Assembly (NCBI GenBank): GCA_964036665.1
Contig: OZ038526.1
Coordinates: forward strand, 17,422,001-17,486,000
DNA: 64,000 nt
Direction of reading: 5' to 3'
Origin: Gordius sp. MW1
Lineage: Eukaryota; Nematomorpha; Gordioida; Gordea; Gordiidae
Position numbers and translations under genes: made by a program. Shown in pieces: positions 10,576-20,815 of the stretch. Numbering within the stretch: position 1 is the stretch's first letter; each line of letters opens with the position of its first letter. A model generated the notes under the pieces. That model did not search any database, was not told the DNA's origin, and saw only the letters and a list, made by a program, of their open reading frames with translations.

Positions 10576-12671
10576 GAGGCATGGAAGGGGTTGCGGTTTA
10601 CATCGACGATATCTTAATTGCAGGGGAGACGGAAGAAATTCACAACGAGAGGTTACTCAAGGTACTAGAAACGTTACAAAAGTGGGGGTTCGTGCCGAAC
10701 ATTGTCAAGAGTATCTTGTGGGCGAAGGAAGTAACCTTTCTGGGATACGTAATAAGTAACAAGGGGATTCGAATCAACGACAATAAAGCCGAATTAGTCA
10801 AGCAGTGGAAAAACTTAACTAACAAAAACGAAATAAGGTCCTTCCTTGGGTTAACAACATACTTTTCAAAGTTCATTAAGGACTACGCCAAAATCATACA
10901 CCCGATTCAGAAACTCATGAAAAAGAACGTGATGTACCACTGGGGTGAAGAACAGCAAGGAGCATTTGAAGCTATCAAGTCCGCGCTTACGAAAGCCCCC
11001 GTTCTGGCGTACTTCAATGGAGAGTGGGAGACCGGCCTGGTCGTAGACGCCTCGGGTACGGGGTTAGGGGCCATCTTACAGCAACGAGCACCAGGAGAGA
11101 ATTGGAGAGTGGTGGCCTATGCGTCAAGAGCATTAAACGATAGCGAAAGCCGGTATTCGACGATCGAACGAGAGGCCCTTGCGGTGGTGTATGGACTAAA
11201 AAAGTTCAACGAATATGTACAAGGACGAAGCGTTACTATCATGACGGATCATAGACCGCTTATATATATATTCGATCAGAGCAAAAGGGGCAAGGAACAA
11301 TGGTCACCACGCCTAACCAGGTGGGCGCTCATGGTATCAGGCTATACGACCAAGTTCGAATACAACAAGGGAACCGAAAACGCGGCAGATTTCTTGTCTA
11401 GAAATCCGAACGAACACGCGTATCAGGTTAGCGAGGAAATACCAGAGGACTCGATGAATCCGTTTATATCATTGGACGTGGTAAAACAACACACCTTGGA
11501 GGATCCGGGGCTGCGGCAATTAAAAGAGTGGATTAGGGGTAAACAAAATACAATGGTCACGTGTGGGCTAAGACGCACTTACGAAAAACATCTGCCAAAG
11601 TTACATGAAGTCAAAAGCATAATATATTACAAAGGGGGACGAATATTAATTCCGGCGAAGTTACGAGGAGTGGTACTCCAAAGTCTACATAGAGGCCACG
11701 TAGGTATCAAGCGAATGCAAAAAGTGGCGCGGCAGTATATATGGTGGCCGACTCTTGACGATGACTTATTGAGCGTAGCGAAAGGGTGCCGGAGTTGCAA
11801 TTACACGGCTGCGGCGGCGAAGAGGGCACCATTGATAGAGTGTCAACCTAGCCATAAACCATGGGTTCAAGTACATGTCGATATCATGGGTCCTCTCAAG
11901 GGTAAGTCATACCTCGTGATGGTGGACAATAGCTCGAAATGGGTAGAGGTGTTTAAATTAGAAGACACCACGGCGACAACCGTTATAAAAAAACTGGCCG
12001 AAACGTTCGCTAGATTTGGAAATCCACCTTGGTTAATATCAGATAACGGCCCACAATTCAAAGGGCAGGAGTTACAGAACTTTTGCAAGTCGAGGGGAAT
12101 TAATCAACGATGGACAGCTCCTTACCATCCGGCGTCGAACGGGTTGGCAGAAAGATACGTACGATTAATTAAAGAAGCCATCGTTAGGAACGAGTCGGAA
12201 GTAGGGCTGAGTAGATTTTTGGAAAACTACAGATCTACAAAACACCCCGCAAACAATAAAAGCCCGGCAGAGATGATGCTGAAAAGAAGGATGCGAACCG
12301 AATGGGAGGTTTTGAGGAAAACCGTACCACAACAATGGGTAGAGACCGGGAACCCGCGGACGTTCAACGTAGGAGACTTGGTTTGGGTGCGCATGTTTCT
12401 GGGTCCAAGCAAATGGGTAGAAGGCACGATAAAAGCCAAGCATGGTAGTCGGTCCTACGATGTATGGGCACAGGGAAGAAAACACCACCGACACGTGGAT
12501 CAAATAAGGAAACGAAAAATCTTGGACTGGACCACACTGGGACAAGAGAACGGGTGGCCACAAAGGATATCATCAGAAAGGGAAACGGGAACAAGTGCTA
12601 TAAGGGAGCAAATGCAAAACCAGTCAGGAACGCCTAGAGAAGAACCTAGATACCCGCAGCGTAGTCGATAA
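10533..12671 (+). CDS. Gypsy RT C-terminus, RNase H and integrase
   Basis: The frame continues the polyprotein one base out of register with 9100-10575. The reverse transcriptase catalytic YIDD lies at about residues 23-26 of this frame. It is followed by the connection domain (TFLGYVIS), an RNase H with VVDASGTGLGAIL, REALAVVYGL and TDHRPL, and an integrase. The integrase has its zinc-binding HRGH...CRSC (about 387-420) and a D450, D504, E540 triad in VDIMGP, SDNGPQF and GLAERY; the last two are 35 residues apart, as in canonical DDE integrases. The first residues before YIDD are out-of-frame translation and not real protein. Apart from the upstream shift, the whole block is open, consistent with recent activity. 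Confidence 0.92.
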   Translation: MCRGHFSKDNGPILGGMEGVAVYIDDILIAGETEEIHNERLLKVLETLQKWGFVPNIVKSILWAKEVTFLGYVISNKGIRINDNKAELVKQWKNLTNKNEIRSFLGLTTYFSKFIKDYAKIIHPIQKLMKKNVMYHWGEEQQGAFEAIKSALTKAPVLAYFNGEWETGLVVDASGTGLGAILQQRAPGENWRVVAYASRALNDSESRYSTIEREALAVVYGLKKFNEYVQGRSVTIMTDHRPLIYIFDQSKRGKEQWSPRLTRWALMVSGYTTKFEYNKGTENAADFLSRNPNEHAYQVSEEIPEDSMNPFISLDVVKQHTLEDPGLRQLKEWIRGKQNTMVTCGLRRTYEKHLPKLHEVKSIIYYKGGRILIPAKLRGVVLQSLHRGHVGIKRMQKVARQYIWWPTLDDDLLSVAKGCRSCNYTAAAAKRAPLIECQPSHKPWVQVHVDIMGPLKGKSYLVMVDNSSKWVEVFKLEDTTATTVIKKLAETFARFGNPPWLISDNGPQFKGQELQNFCKSRGINQRWTAPYHPASNGLAERYVRLIKEAIVRNESEVGLSRFLENYRSTKHPANNKSPAEMMLKRRMRTEWEVLRKTVPQQWVETGNPRTFNVGDLVWVRMFLGPSKWVEGTIKAKHGSRSYDVWAQGRKHHRHVDQIRKRKILDWTTLGQENGWPQRISSERETGTSAIREQMQNQSGTPREEPRYPQRSR

Positions 12672-12715
12672 CCGCCAGCATTCCTTAAGGATTTTGTCTG
12701 TGAAAAGGGGGGAAC

Positions 12716-12899
12716 TGTAGAGAGGTAATTGGAGCGCGAAGTGCCTCAGGGGATATGTTGTTTACCGTTGTATTGTCAATCTAATTATCGTGAATTAGTA
12801 TGTATTATATACGTTGGATATACACGTTTTTACTCACTTTTCTATTTTTGTATCACTTCGAAACCTCTCTCTAGTAAATAAAGCTTCCCAATCTCAACA
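12716..12899 (+). repeat. 3' LTR of the Gypsy element
   Basis: 184 bp, TG...CA, preceded by a polypurine tract at 12703-12714 and followed by the second TTATA target copy. Confidence 0.95.
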
Positions 12900-13059
12900 T
12901 TATAAGTAATTGATCTAGGTAATCCTGAAAGGACTTCGTACAACTGGATATAAAGAAAAAATTTCAATTTTAAACTCATTTCTATTTCTATTATAGAATA
13001 ATTTTTCACAAACAGGTCCCATTAATAAATTGAGTTGTTTTTTATAAACCCTCCTCACT

Positions 13060-13500
13060 AAAATGAATTATCACCAAGATAGGTTGATAAATTTAGCCTT
13101 AAAATTTGTCTTTAAAAATATTTATTTAGCTTTATAAACAACAATTATGGCAATTTTCATCAAGTTGACAAATTTAGTTTTTATATTTGTAACAGCTTTA
13201 TTTATAAAATCAACGCGAAAATAATATAGAAAATTATAAATACTGGGAGTTTGTAAAAATACCGAGCATTTTAAATTCAAGGCTGAGTTTTTTAAAATTA
13301 TTTTACTGGGCAATTTTGAATTCTTAACTTGGCACATTAATAAAATACTGAGCCCATATGACAATTTTAAATTTTATATTTGGTACAATTTCATGACACC
13401 CTAACCCACCAATTTTCGTTAAAAGAATTTATTTTGTTTTATAAACGATACTTATGATAATTGTCACCAAATTAGGTTGACAAATGATTTATTTCCAAAA
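13060..13500 (-). repeat. AT-rich minisatellite, right arm (inverted relative to 8056-8790)
   Basis: Reverse-complement copies of the left-arm unit can be read: CACCAAGATAGGTTGA, TTTATTTAGCTTTATAAACAACAATTATG and CACCAATTTTCGTTAA. The Gypsy element therefore sits between two inverted minisatellite arms. Confidence 0.6.
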
Positions 13501-13900
13501 TTATATATTACAGCTAGGTACCAATAAAAATCACCCTCAACCATTATTAATTATTATAATCAAATCAGTACAATTATAAAGCTCCTTGTATCTATATTGC
13601 TTATTTTCAAAGTCACTAAATCATATGCTATTTTTCCCCCTCCCAAACACCTAATTTAACCAAAGGTCGACTGATAAAAATAGTTGAAAACCCTGATGTT
13701 TTTTAATAAAATTATGGCTAAGCCTAAAGGTTGACTACACAAAATACACTAACAATATTTGGTCTGTTTTTAAATCGACTAAGCCTTAAGGTCGACTAAG
13801 GAAAATAGACTAAAATACCTTAGGTCTTTTTGTAAATTGCAAGATAAATTTCGGCCACAACCTGGTCCATAATTCTTTGGTTTTTTACAACACTAGTGTG
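13501..13900. repeat. Short iterated GGTCGACTAA motifs in AT-rich DNA
   Basis: 'AAAGGTCGACTGA', 'AAAGGTTGACTAC' and 'AAGGTCGACTAAGG' recur between about 13664 and 13800 as a degraded tandem repeat. Nothing codes here. Confidence 0.4.
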
Positions 13901-14760
13901 TAGTGACCGACAATAGCAAACATTAGAAAATGCTGACTTTAAGACAGTTTGCCTTAATTAAAGTGGATACCATGTGTTAGCGCCTCCATATTACGATAGC
14001 ACTAACGGGCTAGCGACACATGGTGATCGTTAAACGATGGTTGAAAACGAGAAGGTGGAAAAGCATGTAGTTACATGTATAGATTGTTACACAATGTATT
14101 CACTTTCCGTGTCGAGCTCCCGCAAGGAAAATGTTATTAAATAGGTTACCAGTTATACCGATTAATGTGTTGGTGGACACCGGGGTATCTCAGATGAGTC
14201 TGCTACCAGTTGTCTGATACTGTTGACACCGTATGGACTAGTGGTTAGGGTGAATTTGAGAATTAGCTAGAAGACGTGGTAAATCCCGCTTGGTTTCTAT
14301 AGCCTACTTAGTTGAGTTTAAAGCTGGTAGCAGTCGCGCGATAAATCATGGGCAATTATACGATGCTGATAAAGCTATACTATTGATATTCAATAATGTC
14401 TGAAGTCTGATAGATATTGTTTCATATTGTATGGAGGTGATAACATCGTAGTGCCGTCTCAAGGGTGATCGATACGATTACGATCAACTTTCTGCATGCT
14501 CCCAGTCAGCTTCATAGTTCATTGATAGTAGGGCCGATGGTACTGCACACATCGTCCACTTCTACGAACAACATATTAGGTGGGGAACACGATGACTCGC
14601 CTTTTTACTAGTAGAACGTTGATTAGATCGAGACTAAGGCGTTCCCCCGAGGGATCTTAGAAATTCTATAGTGACTGCCTTTTATCTGGTATGGCTTACC
14701 ACCAATAATGTCGTTCCGATGATAGCGGGAGGCGGCATAGGTTACACGAAGGTGTAGTAA
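13901..14760 (+). pseudogene. Low-copy block with a protease-like DTG motif, probably a decayed retroelement
   Basis: Base composition is more balanced than in the flanks, yet every frame is broken. Near 14143-14216 one frame reads LPVIPINVLVDTGVSQMSLLP and then a stop. This resembles a retroviral-type aspartic protease active site (hydrophobic-hydrophobic-D-T-G-x-S, followed by SLLP). No reverse transcriptase or integrase motif was found, and the match is short, so the assignment is tentative. Confidence 0.25.
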
Positions 14761-14769
14761 CCACTGGAG

Positions 14770-16185
14770 ACCTGCAACAAGCCTGTTTAGATCAGTCGGC
14801 CTGCCCGTAATAAAAAATTCAAAGCCCGGGCCGGCCCGGGCCCGTCAAAATATTAAATTTAAAGCCCGGGCCCGGCCTGCTAATTTTATACAAAGCCCGG
14901 CCCGGGCCCGTAAATTTATTTATTTTTATTTTTTTTGTTTAATTTTTTTACCGATATGGTAAACAATATGTATGTGTTATAAATGATTAATAAATATAGT
15001 GTAAATATAATACAATTAAAATTAATAATTTCCGATCAGACAAGATCTTCTATCTTTTAAGAGACGACCTAGGGAAAAAATTTCTTTTACAAGTGGCACT
15101 TCGATAAAACAAGCCAAAAAAACTTTTAAAACGCTTATTTAAGGTTACAATGTTTTTAATAAAGTTATTTGGCTTTTTTCCTTTTCACCACTTTAAATTT
15201 TTAAGTTATTGATAAAAAAACGAAAAAACAGTGATATTTTCCAAAAGTAACTTGAAGAAATGAATTTTAAAATTTGTTTTTAAATTTGTTAATGAGTATA
15301 TATATTAATAATCTTACATAAAGAGTCTAAATTTAACATCAGCATGAAGATTGATTTACATGCAAAGGTTGCTCAATGTGAGTCCATAGATCTTGTTGCG
15401 ATCATGATATTTTTATGTGTAAAATATTTGTTAATAATAAAAAACAATAATAAGTGTATGTGTTATTTTTGCTATTTTATAGTTGTTTTAACGTTAATTG
15501 AATGTTTTCAGAAATAAAGTAACAAAAAATTACTAAGGGTATCATAGCCCCGCTTATGAGACATGTATAGCCCAGGGCATCATTTTGATTTCTGAAAAAT
15601 GCGTTTTTTTCAAACCTCTCTGAAATTAAAAATATGGATTGTTATAGTTTGAAAAAATTTTCTAACATATAATATTTGACTAAAAACATTTTTATGAAAA
15701 AATTTCTTCAAATAGTTTAAACATTTTTGTCTATAGCATTTAAATTTTTTATAGCTACGATAGCCCCGGTCCCCTACTAGTAATTTACAATTAGGAAATT
15801 TTGAAACAAAATATCCATTTTTAATCGATACAATTTATTCAGCTAATAATTTAAAACTAAATATCTAACTAATATATATTTTATTTAACACCCCAAAAAA
15901 TACTTTTTGAAGTATCTACCTATTTTATTATCAAAGTTCTAACAGCTACTATGAATATATTTAAATGCTAGAATACGATTGTTAAAATCTTATTATAATC
16001 AGGGGAAAAAAGTTGGAGTTTGGAAACTATATTATGTACGCTGTGCGAAGATAATTATTTAATATCGAGTTGAGTTTATTTAAATCATATTTTATAAAAA
16101 AAAATTAGTTTGCTTTATTTAGATTCGGAGGCCGGGCCTAACTCGGGCACGGTCGGACTTCGGGCGGCCCGTGCAGGGCTCTAGT
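14770..16185. mobile_element. Probable non-autonomous hAT-like element with GCCCGG subterminal repeats
   Basis: GCCCGGGCC-rich blocks at 14805-14905 and 16128-16170 enclose about 1.2 kb of AT-rich DNA. The right end reads GCCCGTGCAGGGCTCTA, identical to the end of the better-defined element at 35444-36164. The left end (TGGAGACCTGCA) is a poor match and no target duplication was found, so the boundaries are approximate. 14930-16120 contains no gene that I can see. Confidence 0.4.
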
Positions 16186-16535
16186 TCTGTGCAACGTATG
16201 TGTGGTATAAATATTTAAGAGCCATCGAGGGTATAAAACAATACAATTATCCCTGCCCCCCGGAAAAAGTAACTGAAATTTGCGTACATGTCAAGTATAC
16301 CTAGACTTATATATATTAATAATCTTTTACTTACCATGCTCTGTAAAAATAGCAACAAACTTAATAGTAAAACTTTATTAGAACCCAAAACGACTCAACC
16401 CGAATAACTATAGTGAATCCTATCACATCCGTGTTCCAGTGGAAAAGAAATAAGTGGAGTTTGCTTAATAAATATGTTAACAATTAAACTCTAATTTTTA
16501 ATCAATCAAATAAAAATTAATACATATAAATAAAA

Positions 16536-16554
16536 CTCGGGCCTTCGGCCCTCG
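16536..16554 (-). repeat. Terminal hairpin of the right copy
   Basis: CTCGGGCC-TTC-GGCCCTCG, the exact reverse complement of the hairpin at 5481-5499. Confidence 0.6.
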
Positions 16555-16921
16555 TGGGAAGGGGGAGAAGGGAAGGGGAGTAGGGGAAGGGAAAAGGGGA
16601 AGGGGGAACTCTTCTATACTCCGTATAAACGTAGCATATTTGCTATGCAATTTATGGGCGAGAAAGGTGGGAAGGGTCGAGAATGCCTATAGGGGGTATT
16701 AGATGCAAAATAATTAGTTAATTAGTTATAGGCCCTTGTAGGGGAGGACATAGGGTAATTATCAATGTTAACCAATTCAAAAACGAAAAAAAATTTCGAT
16801 TTATTTGGCCAATGGTCATTTTTTTATTGGTCAGTAGCCAGCGGACGGTCAAAAATTCATATTATCATTGGTATTAACATGAACAAATATTAATTTAATT
16901 TAAAAAAATTAAAAAAAATTG

Positions 16922-16994
16922 TCCCCTCCCTGACTTGAACCCCACACGTCCAGTTTAAAAGCCGGCGCTATAACCACTATACCATGCTTGCTTT
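16922..16994 (-). other. tRNA-like (SINE-head-like) module
   Basis: On the minus strand, GCATGGTATAGTGGTTATAGC matches a tRNA D-arm/A box and GGGGTTCAAGTCAGG resembles a T-arm/B box, with spacing close to that in tRNA genes. The acceptor stem does not pair well. I read it as a tRNA-derived promoter module of the repeat, not as a functional tRNA. Confidence 0.5.
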
Positions 16995-17719
16995 AAAATA
17001 GTAGAAGTTATTATGTTATTTATATAGATAATGAAATAATAAAGTTGTGTTTTATGTTTAGAAAATCAATATATTTCGTCGGTCAGTAGCCAGCGGACGG
17101 TCAAAAAGTCATATTATCAATGGTATTAACAAAAACAAAATATTAATTTAATGTAAAAAAAAATTAAAAAAAAAAGTTTTTTTTAGTTTTAAAAAAGGGC
17201 TAAATTCTTAAACTACCAGCCCGATTCGCTCGAAACTTTACCCATAGGTGCCCAGGGCGGCCGGGGGTAAAATAACCTTTTCAGATTCCTAAAATACCTT
17301 TTCATTTTAAAAATATCGGACATTTCCCTGCCACACGCTCGGTGTAATATCTATGACACGTAGAAAAATTTTACTAATTATATAAACTTACGCGCGCCAT
17401 CTAATAAAGTACAATTCGTGTTTGAGTTTAATAGTAGATTCAATTTAATTAGAAATAACGGGCTATGATTATGCCTTTGAAGGAGGTTTCGAATTTTGTG
17501 TTAGTTTCTATCGATATATTTTATCGTAAATTAGAATCTAATACCTATATTATTTTTTTAAATATTACTTTTTAGGTTTTCTATGAAATCACAATCTAAT
17601 TAAATGAAATATATTAACCCAATAAAAAAATATATATGCATTTATAAGGTTAAAAATATATATTACATAGTTGGCTGTCTGTTAGACCATCTATAATAAA
17701 TTTTTAGGTTATATATAAA

Positions 17720-18790
17720 ATTTGGCCAATGGTCATTTTTTTTCATTGGTAAGCAGCCAGGACACGGTAAAAGTGGATATAAATTCATAAGTCAAAAAAA
17801 ACGAAAAAAAAAATTTTCGAATCACATTTTGGCCAATGGTCATTTTTTCCATCGGTCAGGAGCCAGCGGACGGCCAAAAAGTCATAATAGCAATGGTAGT
17901 AACAGGAATAATCATAATAGTCAAAAAAAACGAAAAAATAAACTCGGATTCACATTTTGGCCAATGGTCATTTTTTTCCATTGGTCAGCAGCCAGCACAC
18001 GGTAAAAGTGGATATAAATTCACAAGAGTAAAAAAAACGAAAAAAAATTTTCGAATCACATTTTGGCCAATGGTCATTTTTTTCCATTGGTCAGCAGCCA
18101 GGACACAATAAAAGTGGATATAAATTCCTAATAGTCAAAAAAAAACGAAAAAAAAGTGTTTGAATCACATTTTGGCCAATGGTCATTTTATTCCATTGGT
18201 CAGCAGCCAGCGGACGGCCAAAAAGTCATAATAGCAATGGTAGGAACAGGAACAATCATAATAGTCTAAAAAAAACGAAAAAAATAATTTCGATTCACAT
18301 TTCCAATGGTCATTTTTTTCCATCGGTCAGGAGCCAGCGGACGGCCAAAAAGTCATAATAGCAATGGTAGTAACAGGAACAATCATAATAGTCAAAAAAA
18401 ACGAAAAAACTCGGATTCACATTTTGGCCAATGGTCATTTTTTTCATTGGTCAGCAGCCAACGGACGGCAAAAAGTCTTATTAATGATAGTAACAAGAAC
18501 AATCATAAAAGTCAAAAAAAACTCCGGGATTCTAACCCAAAAACTAGTTAAATTGCATAGCAATTAAAAGTAAACAACTTTTATTCATGTTTATTATATA
18601 ACATTGGGCAGCAGCCAGCGGACGGCCAAAAAGTCATAATAGCAATGGTAGAAACAGGAACAATCATAATAGTCAAAAAAAACGAAAAAAATAATTTCGA
18701 TTCACATTTTGGCCAATGGTCATTTTTTTCATTGGTCAGCAGCCAGCGGACGGCTAAAAATTCTTATTATCAATGATAGTAACAAGAACA
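17720..18790 (-). repeat. CCAATGG-hairpin minisatellite, right array
   Basis: GGCCAATGGTCAT motifs recur near 17724, 17830, 17960, 18065, 18174, 18303, 18427 and 18712. The intervals are about 105 or 127-130 bp, indicating two unit lengths that alternate. Long open frames here are repeat read-through, rich in Asn/His/Lys, and not genes. Confidence 0.8.
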
Positions 18791-19070
18791 ATCATAAGAG
18801 TCAAAAAAAACTCCGGGATTCCAACCACAAAACTAGTTAAATTGCATAGCAATTAAAAAGTAAACAACTTTTATTTATGTTTATTTATAACTAGTTAAAT
18901 TGCATAGCATTAAAAGTAAACAACTTTTATCTATGTTTATTATATAACAAAAACTAGTTAAATTGCATAGCAATTAAAAGTAAACAACTTTTATTTATGT
19001 TTATTATATAACTAGTTAAATTGCATAGCATTAAAAGTAAACAACTTTTATCTATGTTTATTATATTATA
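18541..19070. repeat. About 60-bp tandem repeat containing the AATTGC palindrome
   Basis: Five copies of 'ACTAGTTAAATTGCATAGC(A)ATTAAAAGTAAACAACTTTTAT(T/C)TATGTTTATTATATAAC'. One is separated from the others by about 230 bp of the hairpin minisatellite. Alternate copies carry AGCATT or AGCAATT, which suggests that a 120-bp dimer was amplified. Confidence 0.75.
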
Positions 19071-19079
19071 GATAATTTA

Positions 19080-19220
19080 ACAAATCTTATATATAACACA
19101 CCGAGGGAGATAGAGATGAGGGGTGGGGCACCTCTTATGCATTAATTTAAAAAATAACACAGCGAGGGAGATAGAGATGAGGGGTGGGGCACCTCTTTCT
19201 CATGCATTAATTTAAAAAAG
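19080..19220. repeat. Two direct copies of a 70-75-bp unit
   Basis: 'CGAGGGAGATAGAGATGAGGGGTGGGGCACCTCTT' followed by 'CATGCATTAATTTAAAAAA' occurs twice, at about 19102 and 19163. Confidence 0.75.
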
Positions 19221-19564
19221 CGATAACCTAATATACCCAATGCAAATAGATAGGGAGGACAACGGACGGACAACGGACAACCAAAAACGAGCCCATAAAT
19301 TGCATAGCAATTAACAATGAACATATAATTAAAACCGTTTAATTTCCAAGGCTATTGAATTTGTTAAAATCGTAGAATGTTTCGCTTAAAATATAAAGAA
19401 ATTCTAAACAATCAATGAATTGAGTAATGTTTGAATATGCACGACACTGACGGGCTCACTTCGGGTTGATCCACTCTAATATTTTCTTTTCACTAGTTGG
19501 CATTGCTGGTGACGATTTTTCCTTAATAAATTATATCCGGTGTACTATAAAATGGCAAAATGGT

Positions 19565-19960
19565 TAAAGAGCGTAAACCGGTGCTACTCTATGGAAGTGA
19601 AACATGGGCATTGAACACCACGGAAGAAAAGCTATTACAAGCCACAGAGATGGGAATGATAGGGTGGAGCTTGGGATATACTAAGCTCGACCATATGACG
19701 AATGACTTTCTCAAGATAAAAATGGGTTTTTAACCTAAATCGGCTATGGTGGAATGGGTATACATTAAGAAAGGAGACGAAGGATGTAAATCGAAAAGTA
19801 CTGGACATGGAGGTGCCAGGGAAGAGAGGAAGAGGACAACCTCGTGCCACATGGAAAGGGCAAGTCGATAAAGTTATGAAAACAAAAAAGATAGTCAAGA
19901 CATGGCACTTACCTGGTCAAGATGGAAGAAATTTATAAAAACAAACCCCACGATTGTGGG
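19565..19960 (+). pseudogene. LINE reverse transcriptase C-terminus, interrupted by a hAT-type element
   Basis: Frames read KPVLLYGSETWALNTTEEK, ATEMGMIGWSLGYTKLDH, then VLDMEVPGKRGRGQPRATW. These are hallmarks of the C-terminal tail of non-LTR reverse transcriptases. Several frameshifts and a stop make it inactive. The last codons before the insertion at 19961 continue after it at 25304 with 'GGACCAGATGAAGATTAA' in the same frame, so the foldback element split this LINE. The 5' part is absent (5' truncation). Confidence 0.75.
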
Positions 19961-20815
19961 TAGTGGTGGGAAAAACCTTAGGTGAGGCGGACCCGAAGTT
20001 CGCCCAAGGTCAGGTTTTAGGTTAGGTTGTTTGAAAACCTCGAGGTTTTAAACCAACCTAACCTTAAACCTATTAGGTTTAGCATGGGTTTTGCATCCAC
20101 CTAAGGGATCCTCAACGTCCTTACCTAAAATTTTGGGGCAAGATTCAAACTCTAGCCCAAAACATTAGGTCGGAACGAAATGCAAAACCCCGAAAAACCC
20201 CAAGGTCAGGTCACCTTGGGGTTTCCATTGATAAGGTATGGTTTTTATATCCTAATATTTCGGCTGAATGACGGTCACTAAGCAATTTTATAAAATAAAT
20301 TCTTAATTATCATTTGTTTTGATTTAAAAAATAAATTAAAATAATATTGTATCCTAATATCAATATATAAAATTATAATATATAATAAATACTCTACTAT
20401 TTTGTAATAAAAAATGTAAATGTGTTATATCGGTTTTGGCCATCTATAAACTATTTTAATTTAGATTAACACATTATATCCTTATCTTATACCACGCATG
20501 TAGTAGTAGCCCAGCACCATACCATATTACTCCCCCCCCCCCTTCTCTTTCCCTTCTCACACAACCCAGCGTATAATGCGAGCATGGGGATACCCTTGCT
20601 CCAAAATATTCACACCCAAAGAGCAAGGCAGTCGCCTTGCTCCAACCCTGCTCTACTCCGGGCCATCCCTGTTCCCAACCCCGTTCCAACCCCACATAAC
20701 TCAAATATTATTTTGTATGGGAGGCGATGCGCTACTATGCTATGATGCATACATATCCATATGCATAAGCTAGGGAGGGAGGGGTAAGGGATAGTGCGTA
20801 GCGTACTGTACTGCT

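Larger units (their letters stand above)
8884..12899 (+). mobile_element. Ty3/Gypsy LTR retrotransposon, young but internally deleted
   Basis: It is bounded by near-identical LTRs of 183 and 184 bp that start TG and end CA, and flanked by a perfect 5-bp target duplication, TTATA (8879-8883 and 12900-12904). A primer-binding site beginning TGGCGCTGCGAG lies two bases inside the left LTR, and a polypurine tract (AAAAGGGGGGAA) directly precedes the right LTR. The interior is clearly more GC-rich than the surroundings, and the domain order is gag, protease, reverse transcriptase, RNase H, integrase. The LTRs differ by only one base indel as far as I can read, so insertion is recent. The interior is damaged, however: the region expected for the Gag zinc knuckle and the protease flap is missing and the reverse transcriptase is frameshifted. 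Confidence 0.93.
16536..19312 (-). mobile_element. Unclassified non-autonomous element, right copy (inverse of 2029-5499)
   Basis: Read on the minus strand it starts with AATTGC-TAT-GCAATT (19298-19312), then TTATGGGCTCG and TCCG repeats. It then holds a tandem AT unit, CCAATGG-hairpin minisatellites (about 17720-18780), the roughly 600-bp segment homologous to 4321-4960, a tRNA-like module (16922-16994), the GGGGAAGGG tract and the terminal hairpin (16536-16554). It has no coding capacity. Homology with the left copy is evident throughout but indels are common. Confidence 0.55.

Noticed and set aside
12165..12594. Overlapping minus-strand frames of 70-132 codons
   Set aside because: Antisense of the Gypsy integrase, without any domain of their own.
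17836..18567. Several open frames of 67-91 codons
   Set aside because: The same minisatellite read in the other orientation; periodicity equals the DNA repeat.
18541..19070. Regular repeats that might suggest a CRISPR array
   Set aside because: Units abut without unique spacers and the sequence is a eukaryotic AT-rich tandem repeat.
20474..20773. Frames of 65-76 codons on both strands, repeated at 24517-24801
   Set aside because: They are translations of the inverted arms of the foldback element, and the two copies simply mirror each other.
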